Assembly (NCBI RefSeq): GCF_003434305.1
Contig: NZ_QKKX01000031.1
Coordinates: 1-64,000, forward strand
Origin: Micromonospora sp. MW-13
Lineage (GTDB): Bacteria > Actinomycetota > Actinomycetes > Mycobacteriales > Micromonosporaceae
Direction of reading: 5' to 3'
DNA length: 64,000 nucleotides
Part shown: positions 51,892 through 60,315 of the stretch, one piece after another
How the letters are laid out: each line of letters starts with the position of its first letter
How positions within the stretch are numbered: the stretch's first letter is position 1
Translations under genes and position numbers: made by a program
Notes under the pieces: generated by a model
Databases searched by the model: none
What the model was told of the DNA's origin: nothing
Seen by the model: the letters and a program-made list of their open reading frames with translations, nothing else

Positions 51892-52614
51892 CTACCGGGG
51901 CGTCAACACACAGAACTCGTTGCCATCGGGGTCGGCCATCACCACCCGACTGGCCCCGCCCTGGCCGATGTCGACTCGGGTCGCCCCGAGGGAGAGCAGA
52001 CGGTCGACCTCCGCCTGCTGATCACCGTGCACAGGCGGAGCGAGGTCGAAGTGCAGTCGGTCCTTGCCTGTCCTCGGCATCAGCGGTGGACCACCCCACG
52101 TGATCTTCGGACCGCCGAGCGGTGAGCGGATCGCGGTCTCCTGGTCCTGATCCCAGACCAGCGGCCAGCCCAGCGCCTCGCTCCAGAAGTACCCGACCTC
52201 CTGCGAACCGTCGCAGGCCAGCGCTCCGACGAATCCGCAGTCGGCAAGGAAGTTGTTGCCCGGCCCGATGACGCAGAACTCGTTGCCGTCGGGGTCGGCG
52301 AGCACCACGTGCCCCTCCTCCGGGCGTTGGCCGATGTCGATGTGCTGTGCGCCGAGTCCCAGCGCCCTGGCCACCGTCTGCTGCTGGTCCTCCAGGGAAG
52401 TACTCGTCAGATCGAAGTGCATCCGGTTCTGGCCGGCCTTCGGCCGCCGGGTCGGAAGAAAGCGGATTCGGAACCCGGTGTCATCACTGGGCAGGAGCGC
52501 GACACCATCGTGTGGATCATCGGCCACCTCCCAACCCAGGACCCCGGACCAGAACCGTGCGAGACGCAGAGGTTGGCTCGCGTCGAAACTCATCGCGAAC
52601 AGTTGACAAGTCAT
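51892..52614 (-). CDS. Two-domain glyoxalase-like (VOC) protein
   Basis: A 240-aa protein with two tandem VOC domains. Each has the ARFWSGVLGWEV / YFWSEALGWPLV start and the VLADPDGNEFCVI / VMADPDGNEFCVL ending with its metal-type Glu, plus MHFDL and LHFDL strands. VOC domains bind divalent metal or small ligands, and many act in antibiotic sequestration or isomerisation. ATG 52614 is chosen as the homology start (MTCQLFAMSFDA); ATG 52626 adds four residues. No ribosome-binding site decides between them. Confidence 0.85.
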   Translation of the reverse strand: MTCQLFAMSFDASQPLRLARFWSGVLGWEVADDPHDGVALLPSDDTGFRIRFLPTRRPKAGQNRMHFDLTSTSLEDQQQTVARALGLGAQHIDIGQRPEEGHVVLADPDGNEFCVIGPGNNFLADCGFVGALACDGSQEVGYFWSEALGWPLVWDQDQETAIRSPLGGPKITWGGPPLMPRTGKDRLHFDLAPPVHGDQQAEVDRLLSLGATRVDIGQGGASRVVMADPDGNEFCVLTPR

Positions 52615-52899
52615 CCCTCTGCCCATCTCCGATCCACTGACTGACCGCTGTCGACAGGGCCGCCTACCAGCTCGTCGAACGGGAGCCTAAGGGTGAGCCG
52701 GCGTCCCCCGCACCCAGGTTTTCGACGGCAGCCCCGGCAGCACCCGCGGCATCAGGTATCGGCTACCTGTCGACCGGTGCTACGCGCCGGCAGCCGCCCA
52801 CGGGAGTCGACCTGATCGGCGGCCCGGAGTGCGACCATCCCGTCCGGATCGGTGAGCACGACCAGGGTGCCACGTCGACGATCGCCACCTGCTGACGGA

Positions 52900-53526
52900 T
52901 CAGCTCGCCGGTCGTCGCGCCCAGAACAGCGTGTGCCCGCTGGCGCCCTCGGGGACGAACTCCTCGGCGGTGATCGTCAGCCCGGCCCGCCGTAGCCAGG
53001 ACCGGTAGGTGGGGGCGTCTGCGTGGCTCCACCACATGGCGGCGGGACCGTCGAGCCAGGCGTTCTCGGTGCCGGTCCAGGCGGTGTGGCCGACGGTGGT
53101 CAGCAGCCAGCCGCCGGGGCGTAGCCACGTCGCGATCCGTTCGACCAGACCCGGCTGGTCGGGCAGGGGCATGTGGATGAGGGCGTAGAGGCAGACCACG
53201 GCGTCGAACGACTCCGGTGCCAGGTCGAGCCGGGTGGCGTCCGCACGCAGGAAGGTGGCGGTGGGCACCAGGCGGCGGGCCCGTTCGACCTGCACGTCGC
53301 TGATGTCGACGCCGGTGACCTGGTGTCCGGCGCGGGCGAGGAAGCGGGCGACCGGCACGCCGCAGCCGCAGCCGAGGTCGAGGACCGCGGCCGAGGCCGG
53401 CAGGCGCTGGTGCAGGTCGGCGAGCCAGGGCGCGTACTGACCGTCGTCGGCATCGTCCGGGCGGTAGTGGTAGGAGAGCGCGTCATACCCTCGTCGGACC
53501 AGGTCCCGCTCGTCGTTGCCGCCCAT
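52900..53526 (-). CDS. Class I SAM-dependent methyltransferase
   Basis: A 208-aa Rossmann-fold methyltransferase: VLDLGCGCGVPVARFLARAG (motif I), QVTGVDISDVQVERARRLV (motif II with the ribose-binding Asp), FLRADATRLDL and FDAVVCLYALIHMPLPDQ. The C-terminal HADAPTYRSWLRRAGLTITA block is typical of the UbiE/ type 11 group. ATG 53526 is the start. The substrate is unknown. The 285-nt gap to its left (52615-52899) holds only an ambiguous out-of-frame LTDPDGMVALRAAD fragment. Confidence 0.88.
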   Translation of the reverse strand: MGGNDERDLVRRGYDALSYHYRPDDADDGQYAPWLADLHQRLPASAAVLDLGCGCGVPVARFLARAGHQVTGVDISDVQVERARRLVPTATFLRADATRLDLAPESFDAVVCLYALIHMPLPDQPGLVERIATWLRPGGWLLTTVGHTAWTGTENAWLDGPAAMWWSHADAPTYRSWLRRAGLTITAEEFVPEGASGHTLFWARRPAS

Positions 53527-53719
53527 CCCGGTGAGTCTACGATTCCCGGGGTCGGTTGCCGGTCCCTCGCGCCAGCCGGGCCTTCAGTCGCCGCCTGACC
53601 AAGGGACGTCTCGTAACCCGGTGGCCGAAGAAATGAGACTCAGCAGTTGGTAGCCACCGGCGCCGCGTGATCCTGATCAATCTGTTTAGTGTTGTCTCGA
53701 CGATCGTTGTGCTGGCCTG

Positions 53720-54385
53720 TCAGACAGGGGCGTCGGTGTGGCCGGTCGCCACGAGCTGGTCGCCATCGAGCCGGTAGGCGGCGGTACGTCGGATGACGTC
53801 GACCGGCGACGACGGGTCGTCCGGACGCATCAGGAACGTCACCGTCACCTGCCGTCCACTGATGGACACCTGCTCGACCGGCGTCCGGTCACCGATCTCG
53901 GTCATGGTCAGATACGCCGGCCCGGCGTTGGCATTGCGGAAGACCGCGAGCTGCCAGAACTTGCCCGTACCGCCGCCGTCCATCAGCACCGGCACCACCG
54001 CGTCGGCGGCATCGTCCCCGGTCAGCTCGCCGACCGCGCACGGCCACTGCAATTGGACGACCACACCGTCCTCGCCGGACCAGAGCCCGTCGGTCAGTCG
54101 GATCGGGCTGTGATAGCCGTTGTACGGCTGTCCCGCGCTGCCCAGCCACGCGGTCTCCAACTGCTTGCAGGTCAGCGGCTTGGTTCTCGCCGGCGCGGTG
54201 CTGTGGTTGGTGGGTGCCGCAGTTCTCCTGTCGGCGGGGGCGTCATCCGCGTCGGTGGCCCGGCTGCCCGGGCCCGAGGTGGCACCGGTAACCCGCTCGC
54301 TCTCGGCCGGACTCTCGTCACCGGCACCACAGGCCAACCCGGTGACCAGGGCAATCGTCAGCAGCGGCAGCAGGGTCCTGCGCAT
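53720..54385 (-). CDS. Predicted lipoprotein (221 aa)
   Basis: A type II signal peptide (MRRTLLPLLTIALVTGLACG) with lipobox GLAC gives a lipidated, membrane-anchored mature protein. A Ser/Thr/Asp-rich linker precedes a globular C-terminal domain (PLTCKQLETAWLGSAGQPYN, WPCAVGEL, FLMRPDDPSSPVDVIRRTAA). Two Cys in the mature domain may form a disulfide. ATG 54385 has AGGA six bases upstream. No family is recognised. It lies just outside the left attachment scar at 54515. Confidence 0.7.
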   Translation of the reverse strand: MRRTLLPLLTIALVTGLACGAGDESPAESERVTGATSGPGSRATDADDAPADRRTAAPTNHSTAPARTKPLTCKQLETAWLGSAGQPYNGYHSPIRLTDGLWSGEDGVVVQLQWPCAVGELTGDDAADAVVPVLMDGGGTGKFWQLAVFRNANAGPAYLTMTEIGDRTPVEQVSISGRQVTVTFLMRPDDPSSPVDVIRRTAAYRLDGDQLVATGHTDAPV

Positions 54386-54514
54386 CGGAGGTCCTTTCTC
54401 GGAGCGGGCCGCAGCGTAGTACGGCTCCGCCAACGTCGGTCCACAAGCGGGCCGACGTCCCTCCTCGCCACTCAGGTGGCAGGCTGCTCAGAGCCCTGGT
54501 CGCGACCCTGGGTC

Positions 54515-54547
54515 GGTGGGCGACGGACGAGTCGACCGGTACGCCGG
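54515..54547 (-). other. rnpB 3'-terminal fragment, attachment-site scar (left copy)
   Basis: The minus strand reads CCGGCGTACCGGTCGACTCG then TCCGTCGCCCACC. This matches the 3' end of actinobacterial RNase P RNA (Streptomyces form: CCGGCGTACAGCCCGACTCG) but has no rnpB body. It is a direct repeat of 59782-59814 with one mismatch in 33 bases. An isolated RNA-gene end like this is what tyrosine-recombinase elements leave behind when they integrate at the 3' end of an RNA gene. Confidence 0.6.
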
Positions 54548-54551
54548 TGCG

Positions 54552-55545
54552 CTAGGTGGCACGGTCTGGCGTCGGTCCCGGTGCCTGCGTCACCGAGGCC
54601 AGGTGTGCGCGGTGCAGCCGATCGGCCAGCAACTTCAGCTCCTTGACCAGTTCGGCGGGTTCGAGTGCGGTGAAGTCGTGGCCGAGCAGGGCGAGGTGCA
54701 CCGCGATGAGCGTCACCGAGTCCGCGCCGGTGGTGAGCAGGCAGTTCCTCTCGTCCACCGTCTCGACGATGCCGGTCGTGGGTGGAAAGCGCTCGGCGAC
54801 CACGTCGGCCGGGGCGTGGATCAGGATGCGGGCACGGAAACGGTACGGCCCGGCTGCGACGGACTCCGAGACGAAAGCCGCAGCGTCGGGTGGGTCGCGG
54901 GGGGGTGAAGCGAGCCCCGGTCGACCGGGGGTCGTCGATCCGGTCCACCCGGAACGTACGCCAGTCGTCGCGCGTTTCGTCGCGCGCCACCAGGTACCAC
55001 CGGCGGCCGGTGTGCACCAACCGGTGCGGCTGCACCGTGCGGACGCTGGCGGCGCCGTCGCGGCTGCGGTACCCGAAGGTGAGGCACCGCTGGTCCTGGC
55101 ACGCCTCGGCGATCACGGTGAGCGTGTCCGGGTCAACGGTGGGCGCCTGGCCGACCAGCGGCACGGTGGCCAACCGCAGGGCGGCCGTGCGCTGGCGCAG
55201 CCGGGCCGGGAGTACGCGTTCCAGCTTGGCCAGCGCGCGTAGCGAGCTCTCGGCGATGCCGGTCACGGTGTGGCTGGTCGCGGTCCGCAGGCTCAGCACC
55301 ACCGCGACCGCCTCCTCGTCGTCGAGCAGCAACGGCGGCAACGCCGACCCTGCGGCGAGCTGGTAGCCGCCGGCCACGCCGGGCGTCGCCCGGACCGGGT
55401 AGCCCAGGTCGCGCAGCCGGGCCACGTCACGGCGCAGTGTCCGCACGGTGACGTCGAGCCGCTCGGCCAGCTCGGGACCGGCCCACTCCCGCCGTGTCTG
55501 CAGCAACGAGAGCAGCCGCAGCAGGCGGGCCGACGTGTCGAGCAT
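54552..55545 (-). pseudogene. HTH/WYL-domain regulator (YafY-like), frameshifted
   Basis: The first part encodes an HTH_11 winged helix (RLLRLLSLLQTRREWAGPEL) and the start of a WYL domain (LTFGYRSRDGAASVRTVQPH, then GRRWYLVARDETRDDWRTFR). At a run of seven G (54899-54905) the frame breaks. Deleting one G restores continuity into RDPPDAAAFVSESV and the proper C-terminal block beginning RFPPTTGIVETVDE, ending at 54552. The full protein would be about 330 aa, the family norm. A one-base error in the assembly is as likely as a true null allele. It is divergent from dinB, its probable target, 61 nt away. Confidence 0.8.
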
Positions 55546-55606
55546 GAATCAAGCTTGCCAGACAACGAGGACCGAATCTGTCCGCAATTGCCCGTAGCGT
55601 AGGGGC

Positions 55607-56164
55607 ATGGACATCGACTGGAACGAGCAGCTTGCCGACCAGTTGGACTGGCACTGGCACAACCAGCTACGGCGCCGGCTCGACGGGTTGACCGACGACG
55701 AGTACGGATGGGAGCCCGTCGCGGGATCCTGGAGTGTGCGATCGCGCGCGGAGTGCCGCGCCGAGGCCGCGCACGGCTCCGGCGAGTACGTCATCGAGTA
55801 CGAGTGGCCGGCGCCGGAGCCGCCACCCGTCACGACGATCGCCTGGCGGCTGGGCCACGTCATCGTCGGCGTCCTCGGCCAGCGCAGCGCCGCCCACTTC
55901 GGCGGCCCACCGTGCGACTATGACAGCTTCGAATACGCCGGCACGGCGGACGACGCACTCCGACAGCTCGACGAGGCGTACGCCACCTGGATCAGGGGCG
56001 TACGAGAGTTGGGCGACGACGGACTGGTTCGCCCCTGCGGACCGACCGAGGGGCCGTACGCCGATTCTCCGCTGGCGATGCTCGTGCTCCACATCAACCG
56101 GGAGATGATCCATCACGGAGCCGAGGTCTGCCTCCTCCGTGACCTCTACCGAGACCGGAGGTAG
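55607..56164 (+). CDS. DinB/DUF664-like four-helix protein
   Basis: A 185-aa helical-bundle protein: DWNEQLADQLDWHWHNQLRR, RRLDGLTDDEYGWEPVAGSW, TIAWRLGHVIVGVLGQRSAA and LVLHINREMIHHGAEVCLLR. Three His positions (WHWHN, LGH, IHHGAE) fit the metal site of DinB proteins, which bind nickel or zinc and include thiol-dependent transferases. ATG 55607 is used. It is transcribed divergently from the WYL regulator, a common pairing for these genes. Confidence 0.85.
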   Translation: MDIDWNEQLADQLDWHWHNQLRRRLDGLTDDEYGWEPVAGSWSVRSRAECRAEAAHGSGEYVIEYEWPAPEPPPVTTIAWRLGHVIVGVLGQRSAAHFGGPPCDYDSFEYAGTADDALRQLDEAYATWIRGVRELGDDGLVRPCGPTEGPYADSPLAMLVLHINREMIHHGAEVCLLRDLYRDRR

Positions 56165-56169
56165 CCGCA

Positions 56170-56325
56170 GTGGCATACCAGTTCCAGGTGACGCAGGACA
56201 GCGCCGACCCGCACCCGCTCGCCGACTGGTGGGCCGAGACACTCGGGTGGATTCACAATGGATCGCCCGCCTGGAGGGAAGGTGCCGCGATCCCCGGGCT
56301 GCCTCAAGCGCCACATCGTCCGTGA
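56170..56325 (+). pseudogene. VOC-family gene, 3' end lost
   Basis: The sequence starts 6 nt after the dinB stop codon: GTG then AYQFQVTQDSADPHPLADWW and AETLGW. This is the N-terminus of an actinobacterial glyoxalase-like protein. After about 27 residues the homology stops, and a short unrelated tail runs to a TGA at 56323. The rest of the VOC domain is missing where an IS110-type fragment begins. It was probably an operon partner of dinB before the disruption. Confidence 0.65.
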
Positions 56326-56371
56326 CGTCTACACCGCCCTGGTCGCCGACTTCGCTGCCCTGACCACCTGA
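56282..56371 (+). mobile_element. IS110-family transposase C-terminal remnant
   Basis: In this frame the sequence reads GCLKRHIVRDVYTALVADFA and ends ALTT-stop. The C-L-K-R-H/Y-I-V-R-x-V-Y motif is the usual C-terminus of IS110 transposases. Only about 25-30 codons survive, fused to the truncated VOC gene, so the element is a fossil. No transposase catalytic part or terminal boundary is visible. Confidence 0.6.
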
Positions 56372-56473
56372 CCTCCATAAGGGCATCGGGATGGCAACGA
56401 GTGGGAGTGCCGGTTGCGGCATTCAAGATGATCCGCCGGCCACACCCAAGAAGGGTCCTGCCCGCCATCGCGG

Positions 56474-57793
56474 TCAGGGACGCGTTGGCCGCTCTGACCA
56501 GAGGCTTCCGGTCAGAGCGGCCTCGCGCAGTTCCTTACGCTGTCCGCCGGCGAGGATGACCTCCGTAATGACCATGCCGACACAGATGGTCGCCAGCAGG
56601 CCGAGCGCTGCCACCGCCGGGAACTGGTTGGCGATCGGGATGATCCCCGCCAGCAGCGCCGCGGTGGTCAGTCGTGACCAGATGATCCTTCTGACCAAGC
56701 GCGTCATCCGCAGTTGGAAGCCGACGTGGGAGAGCAGGAACAGGGACACCCCACCGTAGAGGGCGTAGAGGCCGAGACCTGCCAGCGGCACGGACGCACG
56801 GTGCAGTTCGTTGTGTTCGATGATCGCCACCACCTTCTCCAGACCAAGGGCGAGCAGCATGATGCCCGCGATCATCGGCAGATGCAGATAGGTGTAGGCG
56901 TCACGGGCAGCGGCAAGCCGGCGCTGGACAGGTTTGACGATCAGCGTGCGTTCCGCAGCGATGGCCACGACGTCGAAGTATGTCCAGCCCAGTGCGGCTG
57001 CGATGACGACGGCGAAGGCGGAGGCCGCGACGAGCCCCCAAGTCATCGGCACACGGCTGCTGATAAGGCCAACCGCTATGAGCGACTCGCCGAACGCGAC
57101 GAGCACGATGAGGCCATGCCGCTCCGCCCAGTGCCGGACCGAGACGACCTGCCACCCCCACGACCGCATCAGCAGGCTGCAGCCATAGTCGATGGCGATG
57201 GCGAGCATCCAGAGACCGGTCTGGCTGCCCTTGACCATCCCTGGGTCGTGAAACAGTCGCTGCGGCACGATGGCGGCGGCGGACAGCAGGACCGAGGCGA
57301 CGAACAGTGGCACGGCGACCCGCAGGACGATGCGTGGGCCCGTGCCGGGAACGGCGTGCCAGCGCAGCGCCAGATGCACCAGCCGGACGACCACGAAGCA
57401 CGCGACGAACACCAGCGGCCCGGAGATGGCCGCACCCGGGAGATCGGTGAACGCCTGCCGAGCCGCCACCGCCATCACGAAGGTGATCATTGCCACGGCC
57501 AGCAACGCGATCCGGATCAGCCCGGTCCGGGCCTGGAGGGTGTTTCCCAACCAGGTGTAGACGGACCATGTCCACCACAGCAGGGCCAGCACAAGCATCG
57601 CGTTCAGCATGCCGTGGCCGGTGAAGTCGTCGCCCATCAAGGCGGTGACCTGGATGAACGCGAAGACGAACGCCAGGTCGAAGAAGACTTCCACGGTGGA
57701 CACGCCGGTGCCCTCACGCAGCCAGCGCGTACCGAGCGGTGCCCGCGCCGAACTGCGATCGGATGCTTCGTCCCCACCCACCACCCGATACAT
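56474..57793 (-). CDS. LtrA-family membrane protein (copy 2)
   Basis: A 439-aa polytopic membrane protein of the LtrA family: VSTVEVFFDLAFVFAFIQVT, ALLWWTWSVYTWLG, VSVRHWAERHGLIVLVAFGE and LHLPMIAGIMLLALGLEKVV. It is closer in layout to copy 1 (1411) than to copy 3. ATG 57793 is used; GTG 57784 is possible. It lies between an IS110 fossil and an IS5 fragment inside the rnpB-scar island, so its arrival by transfer is likely. LtrA function is unknown. Confidence 0.85.
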   Translation of the reverse strand: MYRVVGGDEASDRSSARAPLGTRWLREGTGVSTVEVFFDLAFVFAFIQVTALMGDDFTGHGMLNAMLVLALLWWTWSVYTWLGNTLQARTGLIRIALLAVAMITFVMAVAARQAFTDLPGAAISGPLVFVACFVVVRLVHLALRWHAVPGTGPRIVLRVAVPLFVASVLLSAAAIVPQRLFHDPGMVKGSQTGLWMLAIAIDYGCSLLMRSWGWQVVSVRHWAERHGLIVLVAFGESLIAVGLISSRVPMTWGLVAASAFAVVIAAALGWTYFDVVAIAAERTLIVKPVQRRLAAARDAYTYLHLPMIAGIMLLALGLEKVVAIIEHNELHRASVPLAGLGLYALYGGVSLFLLSHVGFQLRMTRLVRRIIWSRLTTAALLAGIIPIANQFPAVAALGLLATICVGMVITEVILAGGQRKELREAALTGSLWSERPTRP

Positions 57794-57891
57794 CTTGGCA
57801 GCCGGCCACACCGGCGGTGGTCGAATCGGCGTAGAGGCTGTGTGCTCCAGTGGAGGTCGACAGAACATGACGCAGTAGCCACGCCCGACTG

Positions 57892-57960
57892 GTGCGTCGT
57901 GGTGAGTTGACCGACGAGGCGTGGGTGGTGATCGCGCCGCTGCTACCGGAGCCTGGCGGT
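57892..57960 (+). mobile_element. IS5-type transposase N-terminal fragment
   Basis: RRGELTDEAWVVIAPLLPEP reproduces the N-terminal DUF4096 motif of IS5-family transposases (R-x-E-L-T-D-E-x-W-x-x-I-x-P-L-L-P). Homology stops after about 25 codons near PGGARVRG. The matching C-terminal piece lies at 59359, on the other side of ltrA copy 3. Confidence 0.65.
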
Positions 57961-57995
57961 GCGCGGGTCCGTGGACCTTTTGCGGACTGTCCCCA

Positions 57996-59222
57996 CTACG
58001 CGGCCGGGGACGGGGCCTCCGGTGGGCGGCCAGCGGCGTGTCGAGCGTCCGAGACGGCTACGCCGAGCAGCACCACGGCAGCGGCTATGGCGGCGAGCAG
58101 TGGCGCCCCGGAGACCAGCGACAGCGCCAGCATCAGCACAGCCAGAGCGGCGATGCCGACGACCCGGCGCAGGGCGAGCCGGTCAAAGACGATCCGTTCC
58201 AGCCGAATGCGGCCGATCAGGAAGACCGCCGGCCCACCGAGGATGACCGCCAGCCATGCCAACTCGGACCGCCCGCCAGGATGCGCGAGCACGATCTCCG
58301 AGCCCGCCGCGACGGCGAGGATGCCAAGCACCATGAGCACATGGGCCACGCCAATCGTCCCGCCGGCAACTGCCCGGTTCGACGACATCGCGACGGCCTC
58401 GGCCAGCACCTGGCCAGCGCGATAGAAGTAGATCCGCCACATCAGCACGGACGAGAAGAATGTGATCACCAGGGCAACCGTTGCGGCGAGCGTGGCGGGG
58501 TGGTTGGCGTAGGTGAGGCCTATTGACACCACCGTCTCGCCGAGCGCGATCAGCAACAGTTGCTGGTAGCGCTCGGGGAGGTGGCTGCTGTTGGCCATCG
58601 CCCACCCGCTGGCCGGTGGTCGGCGCATGCCGGGTATCGGCCAGTTGAACCGCGCCGCGACCAGGTCGACGGTGATGGCGATCAACCACAGGGCGACCCG
58701 GCTGGATCCCTGTATCACCGCTCCGGCGAGCCAGAATACGCCGGAGACGCTGGACCAGATGGCCAGGCGGGTGTAGAGCGCCCGTATCGCCTCGTGCTCT
58801 CGCAACAGCGGCCGGAGCAGCAAGGGGCGTCCGATGTGCAGCAACACGTACACGACGGCGAAGGATTCGCCGCGTGCCTCGAACTCGTAAGGCAGGGACG
58901 TCGCCATGATCAGCAGGCCGAACGCGCTGACCAGGACCAGCAGCTGAATCCAGTGGTTGCGGCAGTCGAACCGGCTGGTGATGTACGTGGTGGTCGTCCA
59001 CAGCCGGAGCAGCGGCAGGGCCAGGACGACCGTGTTCGGCAGCGACAGCCAGTGCAGGCGCACGTTGTTGGAGAGCAGGTCCGGCACCATCCGGCTGACG
59101 ACCCCGAGCAGCGCGAAGACCAGCACCAGGTCGAAGAACAGCTCCAGGAAGCTGACCTGCCGGGCGTCCTCCTCGCTGCGCAGGATGCCCCCGGCCCGCG
59201 CCGGCTCCGATGTTCGTCCCAT
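57996..59222 (-). CDS. LtrA-family membrane protein (copy 3)
   Basis: A 408-aa LtrA protein: QVSFLELFFDLVLVFALLGV, NTVVLALPLLRLWTTTTYIT, LPERYQQLLLIALGETVVSI and FFSSVLMWRIYFYRAGQVL. It is more divergent from copies 1 and 2 and lacks WWTW. ATG 59222 is chosen since the upstream part of the open frame overlaps the antisense of a transposase fragment. The gene lies head-on between the two surviving ends of an IS5-type transposase on the opposite strand. Confidence 0.85.
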   Translation of the reverse strand: MGRTSEPARAGGILRSEEDARQVSFLELFFDLVLVFALLGVVSRMVPDLLSNNVRLHWLSLPNTVVLALPLLRLWTTTTYITSRFDCRNHWIQLLVLVSAFGLLIMATSLPYEFEARGESFAVVYVLLHIGRPLLLRPLLREHEAIRALYTRLAIWSSVSGVFWLAGAVIQGSSRVALWLIAITVDLVAARFNWPIPGMRRPPASGWAMANSSHLPERYQQLLLIALGETVVSIGLTYANHPATLAATVALVITFFSSVLMWRIYFYRAGQVLAEAVAMSSNRAVAGGTIGVAHVLMVLGILAVAAGSEIVLAHPGGRSELAWLAVILGGPAVFLIGRIRLERIVFDRLALRRVVGIAALAVLMLALSLVSGAPLLAAIAAAVVLLGVAVSDARHAAGRPPEAPSPAA

Positions 59223-59358
59223 CCGACCATGGTCGCGTGATGATTGCCTTGTGCGCGCCGATTCCGCCGTTTCATCGACCTGGTTGATGACAGCGATGAA
59301 GCTGGCGCGAGCCAGGTACCGGAGCACACCTGTGCCGATCCGTCTGCGTTCGTGAGCA

Positions 59359-59496
59359 CCCAGCTGCGCAACGTCGTAGAGCGCTGCTTCAACCGGCTCA
59401 AACAGTGGCGTGAGCCCGACGACCCGATACGCCAAACGCGCATCCCTCTACCGGGCCAGCCTCGTCCTGATCGCCGCCGTCAGCCGGCTTCCATGA
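59359..59496 (+). mobile_element. IS5-type transposase C-terminal fragment (frameshifted)
   Basis: QLRNVVERCFNRLKQWR is the conserved IS5 C-terminal motif. A +1 shift after QWR moves the continuation TRYAKRASLYRASLVLIAAV into another frame, ending at TGA 59494-59496. It is the same orientation as the N-terminal fragment at 57892 and probably the same original gene, whose middle (about 200 codons) is gone. Confidence 0.7.
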
Positions 59497-59669
59497 TCGA
59501 CAGGACAGGGCTGGTTGCCACCGGGTAACCGGGTCGCGGCACCAACTCCACCGCCAGGACATACCCGGCCCTCTCCCGCAGCCCCCACGCACCAGTTCCG
59601 GAGAGGCCTCACGACGGCGCGGCCCGCCCGGCCGGAAGCAAGGCCACTGAGTCCACTCCCAGTGCGTTC

Positions 59670-59888
59670 TCAGGGCGTCACGGCGCCCTCAGGGCGTCAA
59701 GCGCCGGCCAAAGTTGACCAAGGACGACCATCGACAACCGGACATAGAACCAGCTCAGAGCCTTGATCAGGTCTCTGAGCTGGTGGGCGACGGACGAGTC
59801 GACCTGTACGCCGGATTCTGAACGCGATTCATGCTCTGAACAGGCGTTTCCTTCGGCATGCACCTGCTCAGGGCGTCGCCAGGGCGTC
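59670..59888 (+). repeat. Four short direct repeats around the attachment core
   Basis: TCAGGGCGTC occurs at 59670-59679, 59689-59698 and 59868-59877, and an eight-base version (AGGGCGTC) at 59881-59888. Two copies lie left and two right of the rnpB-derived core. Paired direct repeats of this size flanking a core resemble integrase arm-type binding sites. The interval 59529-59958 holds no gene I can support apart from these sites and the core. Confidence 0.5.
59782..59814 (-). other. rnpB 3'-terminal fragment, attachment-site core (right copy)
   Basis: On the minus strand CCGGCGTACAGGTCGACTCG then TCCGTCGCCCACC, preceded by TCAGAAT, corresponds to the last bases of RNase P RNA including the near-universal CAGAA-CCGGC element. 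The RNA body should follow to the right but does not. It repeats 54515-54547 and is the likely core of an attachment site for the adjacent element. Confidence 0.65.
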
Positions 59889-59958
59889 TGGCGAAATTCA
59901 CGCTACCTCGGCGATGGGCAAGCCACTCGAACACAAGCCCGACGGGATCGCACCGCCG

Positions 59959-60315
59959 CTACCTGGTCGCCGCCGGACGCAAGAGGTCCAAGGAAACAAG
60001 GAAGACGGCCGTTCCGTCCTCGGCGGCTACACGGTCGGGCTCCGTCGAGACCAGGACCAGCGGCACCGACGAGGCATCGGACGCGTCGCGGAACTCCTCG
60101 ACGACGCACCGCACCGCAGCCGGCCTCGGCAACGCCGACTCGGGATCCAGGTCGGTACCGAAGATCGGCGCCTTGTCGACAAGCGACCATGCGCGGCCCT
60201 GCGCATCGGTGAAAACGACCCGGACCACAGCCGGGAAGAAGGACCGGTCCACCCAGTCGACCGCTTCGCAGGCAAGCTCGACGTGATCACCAGGTCGGAG
60301 GGCATGTCGGTCCAT
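59959..60315 (-). CDS. Hypothetical protein beside the SUKH-3 gene (118 aa)
   Basis: MDRHALRPGDHVELACEAVD starts a soluble, mostly beta protein with SFFPAVVRVVFTDAQGRAW, APIFGTDLDPESALPRPAAV and a C-terminal VFLVSLDLLRPAATR. No family is recognised. ATG 60315 is the start. It lies 84 nt downstream of the SUKH-3 gene on the same strand, so a shared transcript and a role in the same toxin-immunity locus are possible, but this is inference. Confidence 0.6.
   Translation of the reverse strand: MDRHALRPGDHVELACEAVDWVDRSFFPAVVRVVFTDAQGRAWSLVDKAPIFGTDLDPESALPRPAAVRCVVEEFRDASDASSVPLVLVSTEPDRVAAEDGTAVFLVSLDLLRPAATR

Noticed and set aside
52763..52899. LTDPDGMVALRAADQVD fragment next to the methyltransferase
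   Set aside because: Looks like the end of a VOC or similar protein but has no start, is interrupted by stops upstream and is too short to assign.
53527..53719. Possible IS end (GGGACGTCTCGTAACCC region) between methyltransferase and lipoprotein genes
   Set aside because: No inverted repeat partner or transposase fragment could be found within the gap.
59814..60300. Full RNase P RNA gene to the right of the CAGAAT-CCGGC end
   Set aside because: The conserved GAGGAAAGTCC core and helices are absent; only the terminal 40 or so bases are there.
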